Shown piece by piece: positions 25,446 to 34,916 of a stretch of 64,000 nt of DNA (positions within the stretch are counted from its first letter, which is position 1; every line of letters starts with the position of its first letter). Origin of the DNA: Phyllobacterium chamaecytisi (GTDB lineage Bacteria; Pseudomonadota; Alphaproteobacteria; Rhizobiales; Rhizobiaceae); assembly GCF_020164455.1 (NCBI RefSeq), contig NZ_JAIQWW010000022.1:1-64000 (forward strand), in the 5' to 3' direction. A model generated the notes under the pieces. That model ran no database searches and had not been told where the DNA came from. It saw nothing but the letters and a program-made list of their open reading frames with translations. The position numbers were made by a program, and so were the translations under genes.

Positions 25446-25688
25446 TCAAATATCTTTTCTCTTCATCAATTTGCGCAGTTCCCTTTCGACCGACGAAAGC
25501 ACGTTCTGATGCATCGCCAGATTGGTATTCTCGGCAACCTCAATCATCGCGGCGAGAACCTCTTGCTTGGTCCATCCTGCAACCTGGGCGTCACCAAGCA
25601 ATTCGAGTATCCGGTCTTCCACTGCTCGCTGACAGTCAGCGAAGCGATCCGGGTCGTCTCTTGTGCGCGTCGGGCCGGGAACCGTCAT
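25446..25688 (-). CDS. Small helical protein, paralogue of 10745
   Basis: An 80-residue protein. DPDRFADCQRAVEDRILELL, GWTKQEVLAAMIEVAENTNL and ELRKLMKRKDI closely follow the 10745 protein over its length. Its ATG overlaps the stop of the upstream gene (ATGA at 25685-25688), so the two are coupled. Function unknown. Confidence 0.78.
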   Translation of the reverse strand: MTVPGPTRTRDDPDRFADCQRAVEDRILELLGDAQVAGWTKQEVLAAMIEVAENTNLAMHQNVLSSVERELRKLMKRKDI

Positions 25689-26044
25689 GAGCCATTGCCC
25701 GTAAAGTTCTCGTCGTTGAATGGCGGGAGGGCTCCGAAGTTTTTAGCGCTATAAAGCGCGATCAATTGTCCTTCGCCTTCATTGGGTACGCCCGAGAAGA
25801 GGAATACCTCACCAAGTTCAGGGTGATGACCGTGGACACCATTGAACGGGAACTCGTCGGGATCGGAGGATTCGTGAACGGTCACGTCGTCAACAAATCC
25901 GTCCTTCACATGAATAATTATTTCTGCAGAACCTGAAAGCTCCTGCGTATCCGTCAAAGCATCTCTGACCTCAAATTCAGACTCCGGATCCCAGCCTTCG
26001 TTTCCAATGAAATCCTTGTCGCGCAACCTGACTTTCCATGGCAT
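25685..26044 (-). CDS. Hypothetical acidic protein
   Basis: A 119-residue acidic, beta-rich protein (EIIIHVKDGFVDDVTVHESS; NGVHGHHPELGEVFLFSGVP). No signal peptide or known domain. First gene of a two-gene unit with 25446. No stress promoter was found directly upstream. Confidence 0.68.
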   Translation of the reverse strand: MPWKVRLRDKDFIGNEGWDPESEFEVRDALTDTQELSGSAEIIIHVKDGFVDDVTVHESSDPDEFPFNGVHGHHPELGEVFLFSGVPNEGEGQLIALYSAKNFGALPPFNDENFTGNGS

Positions 26045-26212
26045 GGCTCAATCCTCCGATCAGAGCAACAGCGGTTGTTCTTCCGCGTTTGGCAGGCTTT
26101 CCAACAGTACGCCTCGGGTCATCCCACGCGCTTCTTACGAGAAATTCGCGATAGCTGTCAGGGTCACTTAGATCACGTGACCATCCATGCCGCGTCAATA
26201 ACCGCGATGCCG

Positions 26213-26665
26213 TTAAAGCTGGACTGGCTTGATATTGTCCACGCTGATTGACCCCGTTATAACGCCGCGTACCAGATCGGTTCTATCCGTTTCAATTTCG
26301 ATCACAGTGTATAGTTTATCGTCTCTGAAAGCACTCGCGTTGATCGTTGTCACATCGTCAGCCGGCGCTGAGTCGATTTCCATAAAGTCGAGTTCGCGCC
26401 CTGCAGCAACAATTCTGGCGTCGCCCGTGGTACGGGCAGCGACAAGCACTTCGCCTTGATGGGGCGAGTTTTGCCAGCGCGGATCGCCAGCGGGTGCCGT
26501 CGGTACTAGCCGATAAAGGTGGAGCGTCTCACCCATTCCTGGCAAGGGTGATGCACGGCTCTCCGCGTCCATAACTTGCGCATGGCTTTCCACGGAACGG
26601 CCAAAGGTTGTGGCGCTACTTCTCTCAAATGCCTCATCACCATCGGCTTTGTTATCTTTCGACAT
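26213..26665 (-). CDS. Hypothetical stress-promoter protein
   Basis: A 150-residue protein. The N-terminal third is Ser/Ala-rich and likely disordered; the rest is beta-rich (ETLHLYRLVP, GEVLVAARTTGDARIVAAG, KLYTVIEIETDRTDLVRGVI). No known family. ATG 26665 has AAGGGG upstream and an exact EcfG-type promoter 35 bases away, which fixes the start. Confidence 0.75.
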   Translation of the reverse strand: MSKDNKADGDEAFERSSATTFGRSVESHAQVMDAESRASPLPGMGETLHLYRLVPTAPAGDPRWQNSPHQGEVLVAARTTGDARIVAAGRELDFMEIDSAPADDVTTINASAFRDDKLYTVIEIETDRTDLVRGVITGSISVDNIKPVQL

Positions 26666-26699
26666 CACATGCCCCTTGCTGCGTTTGCCTCCAACCTCA

Positions 26700-26724
26700 A
26701 ACGCCATGATGTCGGAATTGTTCC
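26700..26724 (-). promoter_or_regulatory. EcfG-type stress promoter for 26213
   Basis: Minus strand GGAAC (26724-26720), 16 bases, CGTT (26703-26700). Confidence 0.75.
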
Positions 26725-26935
26725 GGTCTGGCCTCTGGCAGGCTGGGTGCAGCGCTCCCATGGCGCAGGCCGGGATAGCAAGGATTGAGCAATCAAGAGG
26801 GGCTGTGAAACCGCCGCTCTCTGCACGTATGCCTTGAGTGCTCGCCGGACCAACTGATTTAACACCAGCGTCCCCTGCCGTACCAAGGGCTCTTCACAAA
26901 TCCCGCAACCAGACGAGACGAAGGCCAATATATCC

Positions 26936-27613
<678 letters not shown>

Positions 27614-27615
27614 TC

Positions 27616-27693
27616 ATGGGTCGCGGCATTCTTCTTTGGTTACTCGGAGTTCCGATTCCAATCATCCTGCTCCTCTTTCTGTTCATGCGATAG
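27616..27693 (+). CDS. 25-residue membrane peptide
   Basis: MGRGILLWLLGVPIPIILLL, then FLFMR: a single hydrophobic helix with a central proline. ACAGGAGG lies just before the ATG. It ends nine bases before the next gene, with which it is probably co-transcribed. This kind of mini membrane protein is widespread in rhizobia, but no role is known to me. Confidence 0.75.
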   Translation: MGRGILLWLLGVPIPIILLLFLFMR

Positions 27694-27702
27694 GAGAGCA
27701 AA

Positions 27703-28617
27703 ATGTCCCTCACCGATATGCAAACGGATGTTGATGCATCCGTGGAGACCAGTGCGAGCGCCGTCAGTTGGGGTCCGATTTTTGCGGGTGCTGTGACGGC
27801 TGCAGCCGTAACATTGCTATTGACCCTGCTGGGGTCAGGTTTCGGATTGACAATGGTTTCGCCGTGGGCTTCCGAAAGTTCCTCCGCCACAACATTTGCG
27901 GTGTCCACCGCCATCTGGTTGATCCTCGTTCAATGGGTATCCGCCGGAGTCGGTGGTTACTTAACAGGTCGCCTTAGGACCAAATGGGCGGGCATCCATA
28001 CCAACGAAGTTTACTTTCGTGATACTGCGCATGGCTTTGTCGCATGGGCTCTCGCAACTTTGTTTGTTGCCGCTGTGCTCGGGTCTGCTGTTTCGTCGAC
28101 AATCCATGCAGGTTTGCAGGCAGCGTCCAACGTCGCTTCCGAAGCCGCAAGTGCCGCCACCGCTGCCGCCAGCTCCACCTCAAGCGATACATCTGTTTCC
28201 TACTTCGTAGACAGTTTGCTACGGCCGGCCTCGCCTGCGTCGGCAACGCCCGAACGCGCAGGGGATGCAAGTGCAGAGGTATCACGCATTTTGTTGAACG
28301 CGGCAGCTACCGGAACGCTCCCTCCCGAAGATCGCACGTACCTTGACCAGTTGGTTGCGGCGCGCAGCGGCCTGAACGAGGCGGATGCGAAGGCACGCGT
28401 AGACGCCGTTCTCGCACGGGCGGATGCTGCAAAAAAATCGGCAGCCGAGGCAGCAGACAGTGCAAGAAAGGCCGCAGCCGCGGCGGCGTTCATGGCAGCG
28501 TTCTCATTGCTGCTCGGGGCGTTTATCGCAAGCGTTGCCGCAGCTCTTGGTGGTAGACAGCGCGATGATGACGAAACACTTTATCTGTCGGCATCAGATA
28601 GGGCCCGTGTCACCTGA
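27703..28617 (+). CDS. Ala-rich membrane protein
   Basis: A 304-residue protein. Two N-terminal helices (about 20-48 and 62-84), a third (about 108-130), a long Ala/Ser-rich linker and coiled region (DAVLARADAAKKSAAEAADS, about 228-247), and a last helix (about 258-285). No enzymatic motif. TAGGAGAG precedes the ATG. The layout suggests an envelope stress or organising role; family name unknown to me. Confidence 0.78.
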   Translation: MSLTDMQTDVDASVETSASAVSWGPIFAGAVTAAAVTLLLTLLGSGFGLTMVSPWASESSSATTFAVSTAIWLILVQWVSAGVGGYLTGRLRTKWAGIHTNEVYFRDTAHGFVAWALATLFVAAVLGSAVSSTIHAGLQAASNVASEAASAATAAASSTSSDTSVSYFVDSLLRPASPASATPERAGDASAEVSRILLNAAATGTLPPEDRTYLDQLVAARSGLNEADAKARVDAVLARADAAKKSAAEAADSARKAAAAAAFMAAFSLLLGAFIASVAAALGGRQRDDDETLYLSASDRARVT

Positions 28618-29199
28618 CGAATTCAGATGATCTGCGTTCCGCCCACGAATGGACAGCAGAATGGCTCCGTCGCGAGGTTGGATGAGAGACGAATACGGTT
28701 AAGGCGGGAGTGTGCTCTCGCCATTCACTTGGGAAAAGCTCATTACATGGCGATTGATTGATTCCGACGCCTCTGTAAGAACACTGCTTTTAAGGAGCAC
28801 TGCTCTGCTCAACGAGCGGCGGTGTAGCATTGCGCGCAATTATCTTCGAGCGTCATGAAGAAAAAATTGCGATACCGGCTTTGTTACTGGCACCCGCTCA
28901 AGGAGCCAGAAGACAATCTCGTGCCACCGGACAAAGGTATGATTCTGCACTCGAGGCGTACCTCATCCAAGATTTGTTCCTTTGTTGGCTAAGTCTGATC
29001 AAGCAACCATGGCCAGCTACAGCGACATGATTGCGTCATGTCGCGGCGAGAAGACCGGCACGACGATCATGCCGACGGGATTTCTAAACCTTGGAGGTAA
29101 CGGCGAAGAATACTGAGCGTCTCCTGACGGATGCCTGCCAGGAAGGCTGTGCTAGACACCTCATCCCTTGGCTGGCAAAGAATAAAGGGTCGTTTGACT
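28618..29199. other. Intergenic region with a repeat element
   Basis: No gene recognised. It contains one copy (28707-28741) of a 35-base repeat also found at 29757-29792. Confidence 0.45.
28707..28741 (+). repeat. Direct repeat, copy 1
   Basis: GGAGTGTGCTCTCG, then CATT and GGGAAAAGCTC after short variable spacers; the same order recurs at 29757-29792. The two copies bracket the gene at 29200. Confidence 0.6.
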
Positions 29200-29733
29200 A
29201 TGACGATATCTCTGTTTCTCGCTGCTCTCGGATGCGAAGCTCCGCCAACCGACCGGGCGAAAGAATTGGACCTATATGGTTGGTTAATCGGAAGCTGGGA
29301 AATGGAAACCATCCGCTATCTCGACGATGGCACAACCCAAGGATCGACTGCAGAAATCCATTTCGGCTGGGTGCTGGAAGGTCGCGCCATCCAGGATATC
29401 CGGATCAGGCCAAAACGACCTGCTCCGTCCACCATGGATGGTACGACTTTGCGCATCTTCGATCCAGGCATTGGCGGCTGGCATATCATCTGGAGTGACC
29501 CACTCAACCAAGATTACTCGCGTCAGATCGGACGGGCCGAGAGTAAGGACATTGTTCAGGTCGGCGACGACTCGCGTGGCCTGAAAGCTCGATGGCGTTT
29601 CACTGAGATCACTGCCGACAGCTTCCATTGGATCGGCGAGGAAAGATCTTCCAACAGCGCTCTTGGCAAATCACTTACGAACATTTTGCCTGCAGAACCG
29701 ATCCTTGCTTTGGGCAGTTTTGTGACGAAATAG
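29200..29733 (+). CDS. DUF1579-like hypothetical protein
   Basis: A 177-residue protein. After a short N-terminus, LYGWLIGSWEMETIRYLDDG, HFGWVLEGRAIQDIRI and GTTLRIFDPGIGGWHIIW match the lipocalin-like DUF1579 pattern (GxW--E, GRAI-D, T-R-YDP). The start is uncertain: the ATG at 29200 has AAGGG about ten bases upstream, while one at 29131 is in frame. Function unknown. Confidence 0.7.
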   Translation: MTISLFLAALGCEAPPTDRAKELDLYGWLIGSWEMETIRYLDDGTTQGSTAEIHFGWVLEGRAIQDIRIRPKRPAPSTMDGTTLRIFDPGIGGWHIIWSDPLNQDYSRQIGRAESKDIVQVGDDSRGLKARWRFTEITADSFHWIGEERSSNSALGKSLTNILPAEPILALGSFVTK

Positions 29734-29756
29734 CCACAGATGAATAAGTGCAGCCA

Positions 29757-29792
29757 GGAGTGTGCTCTCGACATTTTGTGGGGAAAAAGCTC
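29757..29792 (+). repeat. Direct repeat, copy 2
   Basis: Second copy of the 28707 element, located 24 bases after the stop of the DUF1579-like gene. Confidence 0.6.
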
Positions 29793-29832
29793 GCGATGAT
29801 ATCGCGACGGGTGGTAGGGCACTTCCGAGGTA

Positions 29833-30318
29833 TCAGTTCAAAGTGACGTCGGCCACATCTTTCTTATAGTCTGCCTTCGGATCGACTCCGATAAGCACTT
29901 TGATACCTGCCAGAATACTCGATCCGTTCAACCATATTTCAGCGCGGTCCGCTTCGAAGCGCAGCAGAACAAGTTTGGGATCGTCTTTTCCGTGCTCGTA
30001 CCACGCCGCCACAAAGGTATTCCACAGTCGATCGATTGTGGCGCGATCGTTGTGGACAGCAACCGATCCATGAACGGAAGCAAAAAGATCGTGGCCCTTT
30101 GCGGCGAACGCCGCAACGGCCCGGCTGTTTTCTCCAAGGTTTTGGACAAGCGAGCTTTCCGTCGAAGTAAAGAAGAAGATGGGTCCATGATCTCCCTCTA
30201 CCTGGGCTGTCATAGGTCGCGTATGGCTCTCTTCCACCCCCACCAGACCCAACATCATTGTCATGTCAGATTTTAGCGTTTTCCAGAATTTTTGCTGCAG
30301 TTCTTGAGGGGTTGTCAT
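29833..30318 (-). CDS. Pyridoxamine 5'-phosphate oxidase-fold general stress protein
   Basis: A 161-residue split-barrel flavin-binding-fold protein like Bacillus GS26. HTRPMTAQVEG (about 32-42), GPIFFFTSTESSLVQNL and the C-terminal RAEIWLN segment fit the family. It likely binds FMN or a deazaflavin; substrate unknown. AAAGGA precedes the ATG and an exact stress promoter lies 30 bases away. Confidence 0.9.
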   Translation of the reverse strand: MTTPQELQQKFWKTLKSDMTMMLGLVGVEESHTRPMTAQVEGDHGPIFFFTSTESSLVQNLGENSRAVAAFAAKGHDLFASVHGSVAVHNDRATIDRLWNTFVAAWYEHGKDDPKLVLLRFEADRAEIWLNGSSILAGIKVLIGVDPKADYKKDVADVTLN

Positions 30319-30347
30319 CTTCCGATCCTTTCTGAAATCGGATTGTA

Positions 30348-30372
30348 AACTGTCCGGAGCGAGAAAAGTTCC
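30348..30372 (-). promoter_or_regulatory. EcfG-type stress promoter for the oxidase-fold protein
   Basis: Minus strand GGAAC (30372-30368), 16 bases, AGTT (30351-30348). Confidence 0.8.
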
Positions 30373-30656
30373 TGCCGTTTAAGCGGATAAGAATGGCGCA
30401 CGCAGGTTCCAGTGTCGCGCTGGGAGATTTCTATTGCGTTCTTCGCAGCATCAGAACCGAATTTGTGGCTGCTTGAGAACATTGTTTGCAGAGCACGACA
30501 AGAAAGCGGGACTCCCGAACAAGCCTCACCAAGTGCCTGGCAATGGATCGATCGGAACAATATTTTGCTATCGGAGTTCGTGGGCCTGTCGGAGAGCGGG
30601 GGACCTCTTCGGCAGAGGCTCGGCGTGTCACCGCCCATTGAACCCCGCGTCGGGCC

Positions 30657-30974
30657 TCACCTGTCGTTTTTTATATAGGCATTAGCTAAATCCGTCGCCT
30701 CCGTGCGCTTGGCGTCGTATTTCCCTATGTGTTCGGCAAACGCTCCAGCTGACTCATAGGCGTGCCAACGAGCCGGAACGACGTTTCCGCACCGCGGCAT
30801 GGCATCGATTTTTGCTGCATCGGCGCAGGATACCAACTTGGCCAACGTCTCGATTTGACAAGCGCATGGAATGGAATGGTATTGTCGGAGCATCCAGGGT
30901 AGGCGGACAAAGTCGCCTTGAACCCTTGGATCTCGTTCCGGTATTTGGATTATACTCTCAAACGAGCTTGGCAT
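30657..30974 (-). CDS. Doubtful hypothetical protein
   Basis: A 105-residue frame whose C-terminal part (ADAAKIDAMPRCGNVVPARW, then HIGKYDAKRTEATDLANAYI) reads like protein, but no family, ribosome site or promoter supports it. Confidence 0.3.
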   Translation of the reverse strand: MPSSFESIIQIPERDPRVQGDFVRLPWMLRQYHSIPCACQIETLAKLVSCADAAKIDAMPRCGNVVPARWHAYESAGAFAEHIGKYDAKRTEATDLANAYIKNDR

Positions 30975-31015
30975 AGCCGCCCCTGAGCAACCGGTCTCGG
31001 CAAATCATGACCATC

Positions 31016-31340
31016 GATTGGATATCAACACTGCAAGAGGCAGGCGGAGTTCGCGAACCTGATCGCGGACGACGTGAAACAAACTCTGGAAATCCCTGAT
31101 TTGCGCGTTGCCGAGGCTAGCGGGCTTTACCGCGTCGTGGAGCAAGGCGCGCACAGACATTTGATCGGATCATGGAGCAAATGAAGAGCGCCAGCGATAT
31201 CGACGATGACTTAAGGGACGGCGCGGGATCAATAGCGGACGTGTGGACCAATCTTTCCGTGACGACTGCGAACAAGGTCCGCTCCATGCAGGGCTTGTCA
31301 CCGATAGACTTCCCCTCGGGTCCCAGCGGTAGGGATTGAG
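31016..31340 (+). pseudogene. Remnant of a helical, phasin-like protein
   Basis: One frame reads AEFANLIADDVKQTLEIPDL, RVAEASGLYRVVEQGAHR; after a one-base shift near 31163 the next reads FDRIMEQMKSASDIDDDLRD to the TGA at 31340. Together they form a continuous helical segment resembling phasin-type proteins. There is no start codon in frame, so the N-terminus is missing. Family assignment is weak. Confidence 0.35.
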
Positions 31341-31353
31341 GACCGATGGGCAT

Positions 31354-31572
31354 TCAGTCAGCATAAAGCAGCAGGATGCCGCCAACCACAATCAGAACTA
31401 TCGCCGGAATGTTTCTCGTCAATCCGAGGAACTTCAGCCCCTGCCCGCGAGGTTCCAAGGAGGGTGAGTTTTGATTGTCTGGCGGCCGGCTCAGCCTGCG
31501 ACCACTGAGCGCTGACCAAGCCGAATAGAGCACGCCAGCAGTCACCAAAACTGCACCAAGAGCCTTCAGCAT
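31354..31572 (-). CDS. Small two-helix membrane protein
   Basis: A 72-residue protein. Helix one (LGAVLVTAGVLYSAWSAL), a polar loop, then helix two (AIVLIVVGGILLLYAD). GGAG lies seven bases before ATG 31572. No family recognised. Confidence 0.6.
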   Translation of the reverse strand: MLKALGAVLVTAGVLYSAWSALSGRRLSRPPDNQNSPSLEPRGQGLKFLGLTRNIPAIVLIVVGGILLLYAD

Positions 31573-31665
31573 CACTCATCTCCACCACAATCGTGGAACT
31601 TCAATCATTCCACCGTCTCGGCGATCAGCTCGTGCGCCCGAATTGGTAAAGTTCGGACTCGCCTG

Positions 31666-31854
31666 TCAAAAGCCCTGCTTTTTTCCCGCGCTCTTGCCGT
31701 CGGAGCTTTTCGAGCGTTCCTCAAAACGATCTGCACCCTTGGCAAGGTCAGAACCTTTTTGCGCTTCGACCTTTTTCTCATCGGCAGCGGTGCTTTTTCT
31801 CAATCCGCGCGCGGCTTGCTTGCCTTTTTCTGTTGGAGCTTGCTCGATACCCAT
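31666..31854 (-). CDS. Small Lys/Glu-rich hydrophilic protein
   Basis: A 62-residue disordered, charged peptide (KGKQAARGLRKSTAADEKKV; FEERSKSSDGKSAGKKQGF). GAGGAGGAAAGG lies directly before the ATG. Similar in style to the stress peptide at 19654, but no exact stress promoter is seen. Confidence 0.6.
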   Translation of the reverse strand: MGIEQAPTEKGKQAARGLRKSTAADEKKVEAQKGSDLAKGADRFEERSKSSDGKSAGKKQGF

Positions 31855-32026
31855 CGCCTTTCCTCCTCGCTTACTTCGCTGGGCTCAACGGTTAGATTGT
31901 GCCCTTCTTCCGCCACCTCTCGTTAGCCGCCGCGTGGCTTTTGGGGGTGCCTCGCTGTCTGCAGGCGGGTACTCACATCTCAAAGCAGGCAGGGCACAGA
32001 CTCTGCCGCAAAGCAACTGATTATGG

Positions 32027-32044
32027 GCGTCCACCGTTGGACGC
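32027..32044 (-). terminator. Hairpin after the exported Ala/Thr-rich gene
   Basis: GCGTCCA (32027-32033) pairs with TGGACGC (32038-32044), 33 bases after the stop at 32077 on the minus strand. Confidence 0.4.
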
Positions 32045-32076
32045 GTAATGGTCTACGTGTCCAACGGATGCCAACT

Positions 32077-32433
32077 TTAGCTTTTGCAATCCTTGTCGGC
32101 ATCGGCTGAAGCGGCAGCAGTCTTGTCGCCCTTCTGCTGGGCCTGGACATCCTGCTGCGATGTTGCCTGATTTTTGTCGGCCGCCATGGGCATCGTGTCA
32201 CCGGACTTTTGCTCCGTTTTGGCTGCCGTGCTGGAGCTTGTCGTGGTGCCCACACTCGCCGCCCCTGTTTGGGTCGTGCTATTCGCACTGTCCTGCATCG
32301 GGGCTTTCGTGCCGTCCTTCGCTATGCCCGCTTGGGTGTCTTTCTTCGCTGCGTCCGGGCAATCGGCCATAGCGGACGTTATTGCCATTGCTGAAATGGC
32401 TGCCGCGACAAAAATTGAAGCAATTGGTTTCAT
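32077..32433 (-). CDS. Exported Ala/Thr/Lys-rich low-complexity protein
   Basis: A 118-residue protein. The signal peptide MKPIASIFVAAAISAMAITS ends at AMA-D (about residue 23). The mature part is disordered and rich in Ala, Thr, Gln and Lys, with a Cys near each end (ADCPDA; DKDCKS). ATG 32433 is chosen because GGAG precedes it and the signal peptide starts there. Stress promoter 32 bases upstream. Confidence 0.8.
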   Translation of the reverse strand: MKPIASIFVAAAISAMAITSAMADCPDAAKKDTQAGIAKDGTKAPMQDSANSTTQTGAASVGTTTSSSTAAKTEQKSGDTMPMAADKNQATSQQDVQAQQKGDKTAAASADADKDCKS

Positions 32434-32464
32434 CTCGATCTCCTCCATAGGTGCCTTGCGACGA

Positions 32465-32489
32465 AACCGTTTCATGAAGGAAAAGTTCC
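32465..32489 (-). promoter_or_regulatory. EcfG-type stress promoter for 32077
   Basis: Minus strand GGAAC (32489-32485), 16 bases, GGTT (32468-32465). Confidence 0.8.
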
Positions 32490-32647
32490 TGTCGTTTGCG
32501 GCCAACGGCGTCGATAAATCAATTCCTTTATGGAGATTCGACTAACGGTGAACGAAAACTGACCTTTGTCATTTTACTGCCTATCCCTCATCGAACCTTA
32601 CCATGCGACGAAGGGTCATTATTGTTTAACCAGGGGCACGTTGAACG

Positions 32648-33505
32648 TTACAATATCGGTTTGCCGCCTGTTACGGCGATTGTAGCTCCGGATACGTAGC
32701 TAGATAGCGGATCCGCGAGCATCACGTAAGCAGTTGCAAGTTCAGCCGGTTGCCCGGGTCGTTTCATCGGAACCTGGTTCCCGAAGCTTTCCACCGCATC
32801 CTTTGGCATAGTAGATGGTATGAGGGGAGTCCAAATCGGCCCCGGTGCGACCGAATTGGCACGGATCCCCTTTTCGGCAAGAAGCTGTGCCAGGCCGGCC
32901 GTAAAGTTCTGAATTGCACCTTTAGTCGTCGCATATGCGAGCAGCGAAGGATTGGGGGTGTCGGCATTGATCGACGTCGTGTTGATGATAGCGCTGCCTG
33001 GTCTCATGTGCGGAACGGCGGCCTTTGTGAGGTAGAACATGGCGTGAATGTTGACCTTAAACGTCAGCTCCCACTCCTCGTCAGAGATATCTTCTATTTT
33101 CTCGAAAGTCTTTTGATGGGCAGCATTGTTTACGAGGATATCGATGCCGCCGAGTTCGCTTATGGCGCGGTCAATGATTAAACGGCACTGCTCGGGCGAC
33201 TGGATATCGCCTGCGAGGAGCACCGCTTTTCGCCCCGCCTCTTCAACGAGCCGTTTCGTTTCTCGGGCATCCTCGTCTTCATTGAGATAAGCAATCAACA
33301 TGTCTGCGCCCTCGCGCGCATACGCGATAGCGACAGCCCGGCCGATACCACTGTCGCCGCCGGTAATGACAGCGCGCATGTCCCTAAGACGGTTGCTACC
33401 TTTATAGGATAACTCCCCGTGATCAGGAATAGGCCGCATCGAACCTGTGTGGCCGGGAATGGGTTGTTCTTGTGACGGAAATGGTGGAGTTGGAAAGTCA
33501 GACAT
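32648..33505 (-). CDS. SDR family oxidoreductase, general stress type
   Basis: A 285-residue short-chain dehydrogenase with the long N-terminal extension typical of the YdaD/YghA stress group. The cofactor motif TGGDSGIGRA is at about 48-57, NNAA at about 125-128, Ser in INTTSINA, and YATTK is the catalytic Tyr/Lys motif. Last gene of the four-gene stress operon (14 bases after the preceding stop). Substrate unknown. Confidence 0.92.
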   Translation of the reverse strand: MSDFPTPPFPSQEQPIPGHTGSMRPIPDHGELSYKGSNRLRDMRAVITGGDSGIGRAVAIAYAREGADMLIAYLNEDEDARETKRLVEEAGRKAVLLAGDIQSPEQCRLIIDRAISELGGIDILVNNAAHQKTFEKIEDISDEEWELTFKVNIHAMFYLTKAAVPHMRPGSAIINTTSINADTPNPSLLAYATTKGAIQNFTAGLAQLLAEKGIRANSVAPGPIWTPLIPSTMPKDAVESFGNQVPMKRPGQPAELATAYVMLADPLSSYVSGATIAVTGGKPIL

Positions 33506-33519
33506 CTCAGTACCTCATT

Positions 33520-34500
33520 TCAACTATGGTCGGCTGACGTCGCATCCTTTATACGCCCGCTTGCTGCTTCATAAGCGTCGTCGACCACGGCCGCAGTCTG
33601 ATCATAGATGTCTGACGCAGCCTCCTTGCCCTTGTCGAGAATGTCTTCTGCCTTATCGGAGATACTGTCTTTGACACTTTCCGCGGCCTCTCCCGCGACA
33701 GAATCCTCAACTTGTGTGGGTGGGAGAGCCGCTCCGATCGCCGCTCCAACGGCGAAGGCGAGAGCGCCACCCACCAAAGGCTGATCTCTGAAATGCGCCA
33801 GGATTGACTCGTTCAGCCTTGTCGTTTGATCTTGGAACACACGACCGGCGGAAGCAGACGTATGACTGAATTGACGGGCTTTGTCGGCAACCTTGTCGGA
33901 AAGATCGTGCGCCGTGTCACTTACTTGCTGCCACGTGTCGGAGATCCAACCGGACGCATCATCCAGCATTGCGCCAGCTTCGTCCCTGATGCTTGTAACA
34001 CGATTTCCAGCCGCATCTGCAAAACCGCGGTAGCTTCTGCCGCTCTCGTCAATGAAATAGCCGGCGCGTTTGCCTACTGTATCGGTCAGAGCTTTGAAAC
34101 GGTTGCCAGCCGCGTCGGCAAAGTGGCTGTAGGACATACCTCCTTCTTCTTGTATCGGTCCGGTACGGCGGACTTCGCCGGTGATTGTTGCCAGAGGATA
34201 TAGATCCGAGTCCCTAGCCTTATCGGCGTTTGTCCACTGATTGTTTTGCCCAGTCATTAGCCAAGCTAAACTCACTCCCATTAGAGCCATGGGGATCGGG
34301 TTTGCCTTGATAGCGCTACCCAAGTTGGCAGCATATTCCCCACCACCGCTGCTCTTTACGTAGCCAAGCACTTCATCGATCAGTTGCCCCGGAGACATCT
34401 TTTCCTGGATGGCGTCAATTCGCTCTTCAATGCGACGACGATCGCTTTCGATGTCTCGCTGGATCTCGGCTGCATTGGGTTTGTCGGCAGTCAGGGTCAT
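33520..34500 (-). CDS. DUF3618 domain protein
   Basis: A 326-residue protein. DUF3618 (about 10-75) covers EIQRDIESDRRRIEERIDAI and the membrane helix IPMALMGVSLAWLM. A long region with YRGFADAAGNR-type repeats (about 125-185) and coiled segments follows, then a second helix (LVGGALAFAVGAAIGAALP, about 240-258) and a charged tail. Likely an inner-membrane protein bridging to the periplasm or cytoplasm. Its start overlaps the preceding stop (ATGA). Confidence 0.88.
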   Translation of the reverse strand: MTLTADKPNAAEIQRDIESDRRRIEERIDAIQEKMSPGQLIDEVLGYVKSSGGGEYAANLGSAIKANPIPMALMGVSLAWLMTGQNNQWTNADKARDSDLYPLATITGEVRRTGPIQEEGGMSYSHFADAAGNRFKALTDTVGKRAGYFIDESGRSYRGFADAAGNRVTSIRDEAGAMLDDASGWISDTWQQVSDTAHDLSDKVADKARQFSHTSASAGRVFQDQTTRLNESILAHFRDQPLVGGALAFAVGAAIGAALPPTQVEDSVAGEAAESVKDSISDKAEDILDKGKEAASDIYDQTAAVVDDAYEAASGRIKDATSADHS

Positions 34501-34916
34501 GACATTTTCTCCTTGATGACATTGGCGTCATTGCCGAGTGAAGTAGTGGTGCGCTCCATTTTCCAGTTGCTGCCACGCAGAGCGGAAATGCCTTTGGATA
34601 TTAACGCCCATGCAATGACTCCGATTACGGTGGCGACGACGAGCGCCGAGAGGGCGTTCGCACTTGGTTCAGTGAAACCTTGCGAGACGAGGATGGTGGT
34701 CAGTCCGGTTACGAGCGCACTCAGCAGAACGCCAAGCGCGCCAATCGCAAATACCACTCCAGCAGCCAGTATCTCGATCCCACCCAGTGCCCTGGTGAAA
34801 CTTTCGGATGCCTCCGTCTTGGCAAGATTCAGTTCCTTGCGGACCAGTCCAGTGACATCTGTGATCAGCCCACGGACTAGCTCAGGCAACGGCCTGCTCT
34901 CGTTGACGTCAGTCAT
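34497..34916 (-). CDS. Phage holin family protein (DUF1469 type)
   Basis: A 139-residue inner-membrane protein: an amphipathic N-terminus (LPELVRGLITDVTGLVRKEL), two membrane helices (about 50-75 and 82-108). DUF1469/holin-superfamily III proteins commonly sit beside DUF3618 in alphaproteobacteria. Not part of a prophage here. It overlaps genes at both ends, so the operon is tightly coupled. Confidence 0.88.
   Translation of the reverse strand: MTDVNESRPLPELVRGLITDVTGLVRKELNLAKTEASESFTRALGGIEILAAGVVFAIGALGVLLSALVTGLTTILVSQGFTEPSANALSALVVATVIGVIAWALISKGISALRGSNWKMERTTTSLGNDANVIKEKMS

Noticed and set aside
34497-34916. Possible prophage, because of the holin-family gene
   Set aside because: DUF1469/holin-like genes are normal partners of DUF3618 in alphaproteobacteria, and no other phage gene is present.
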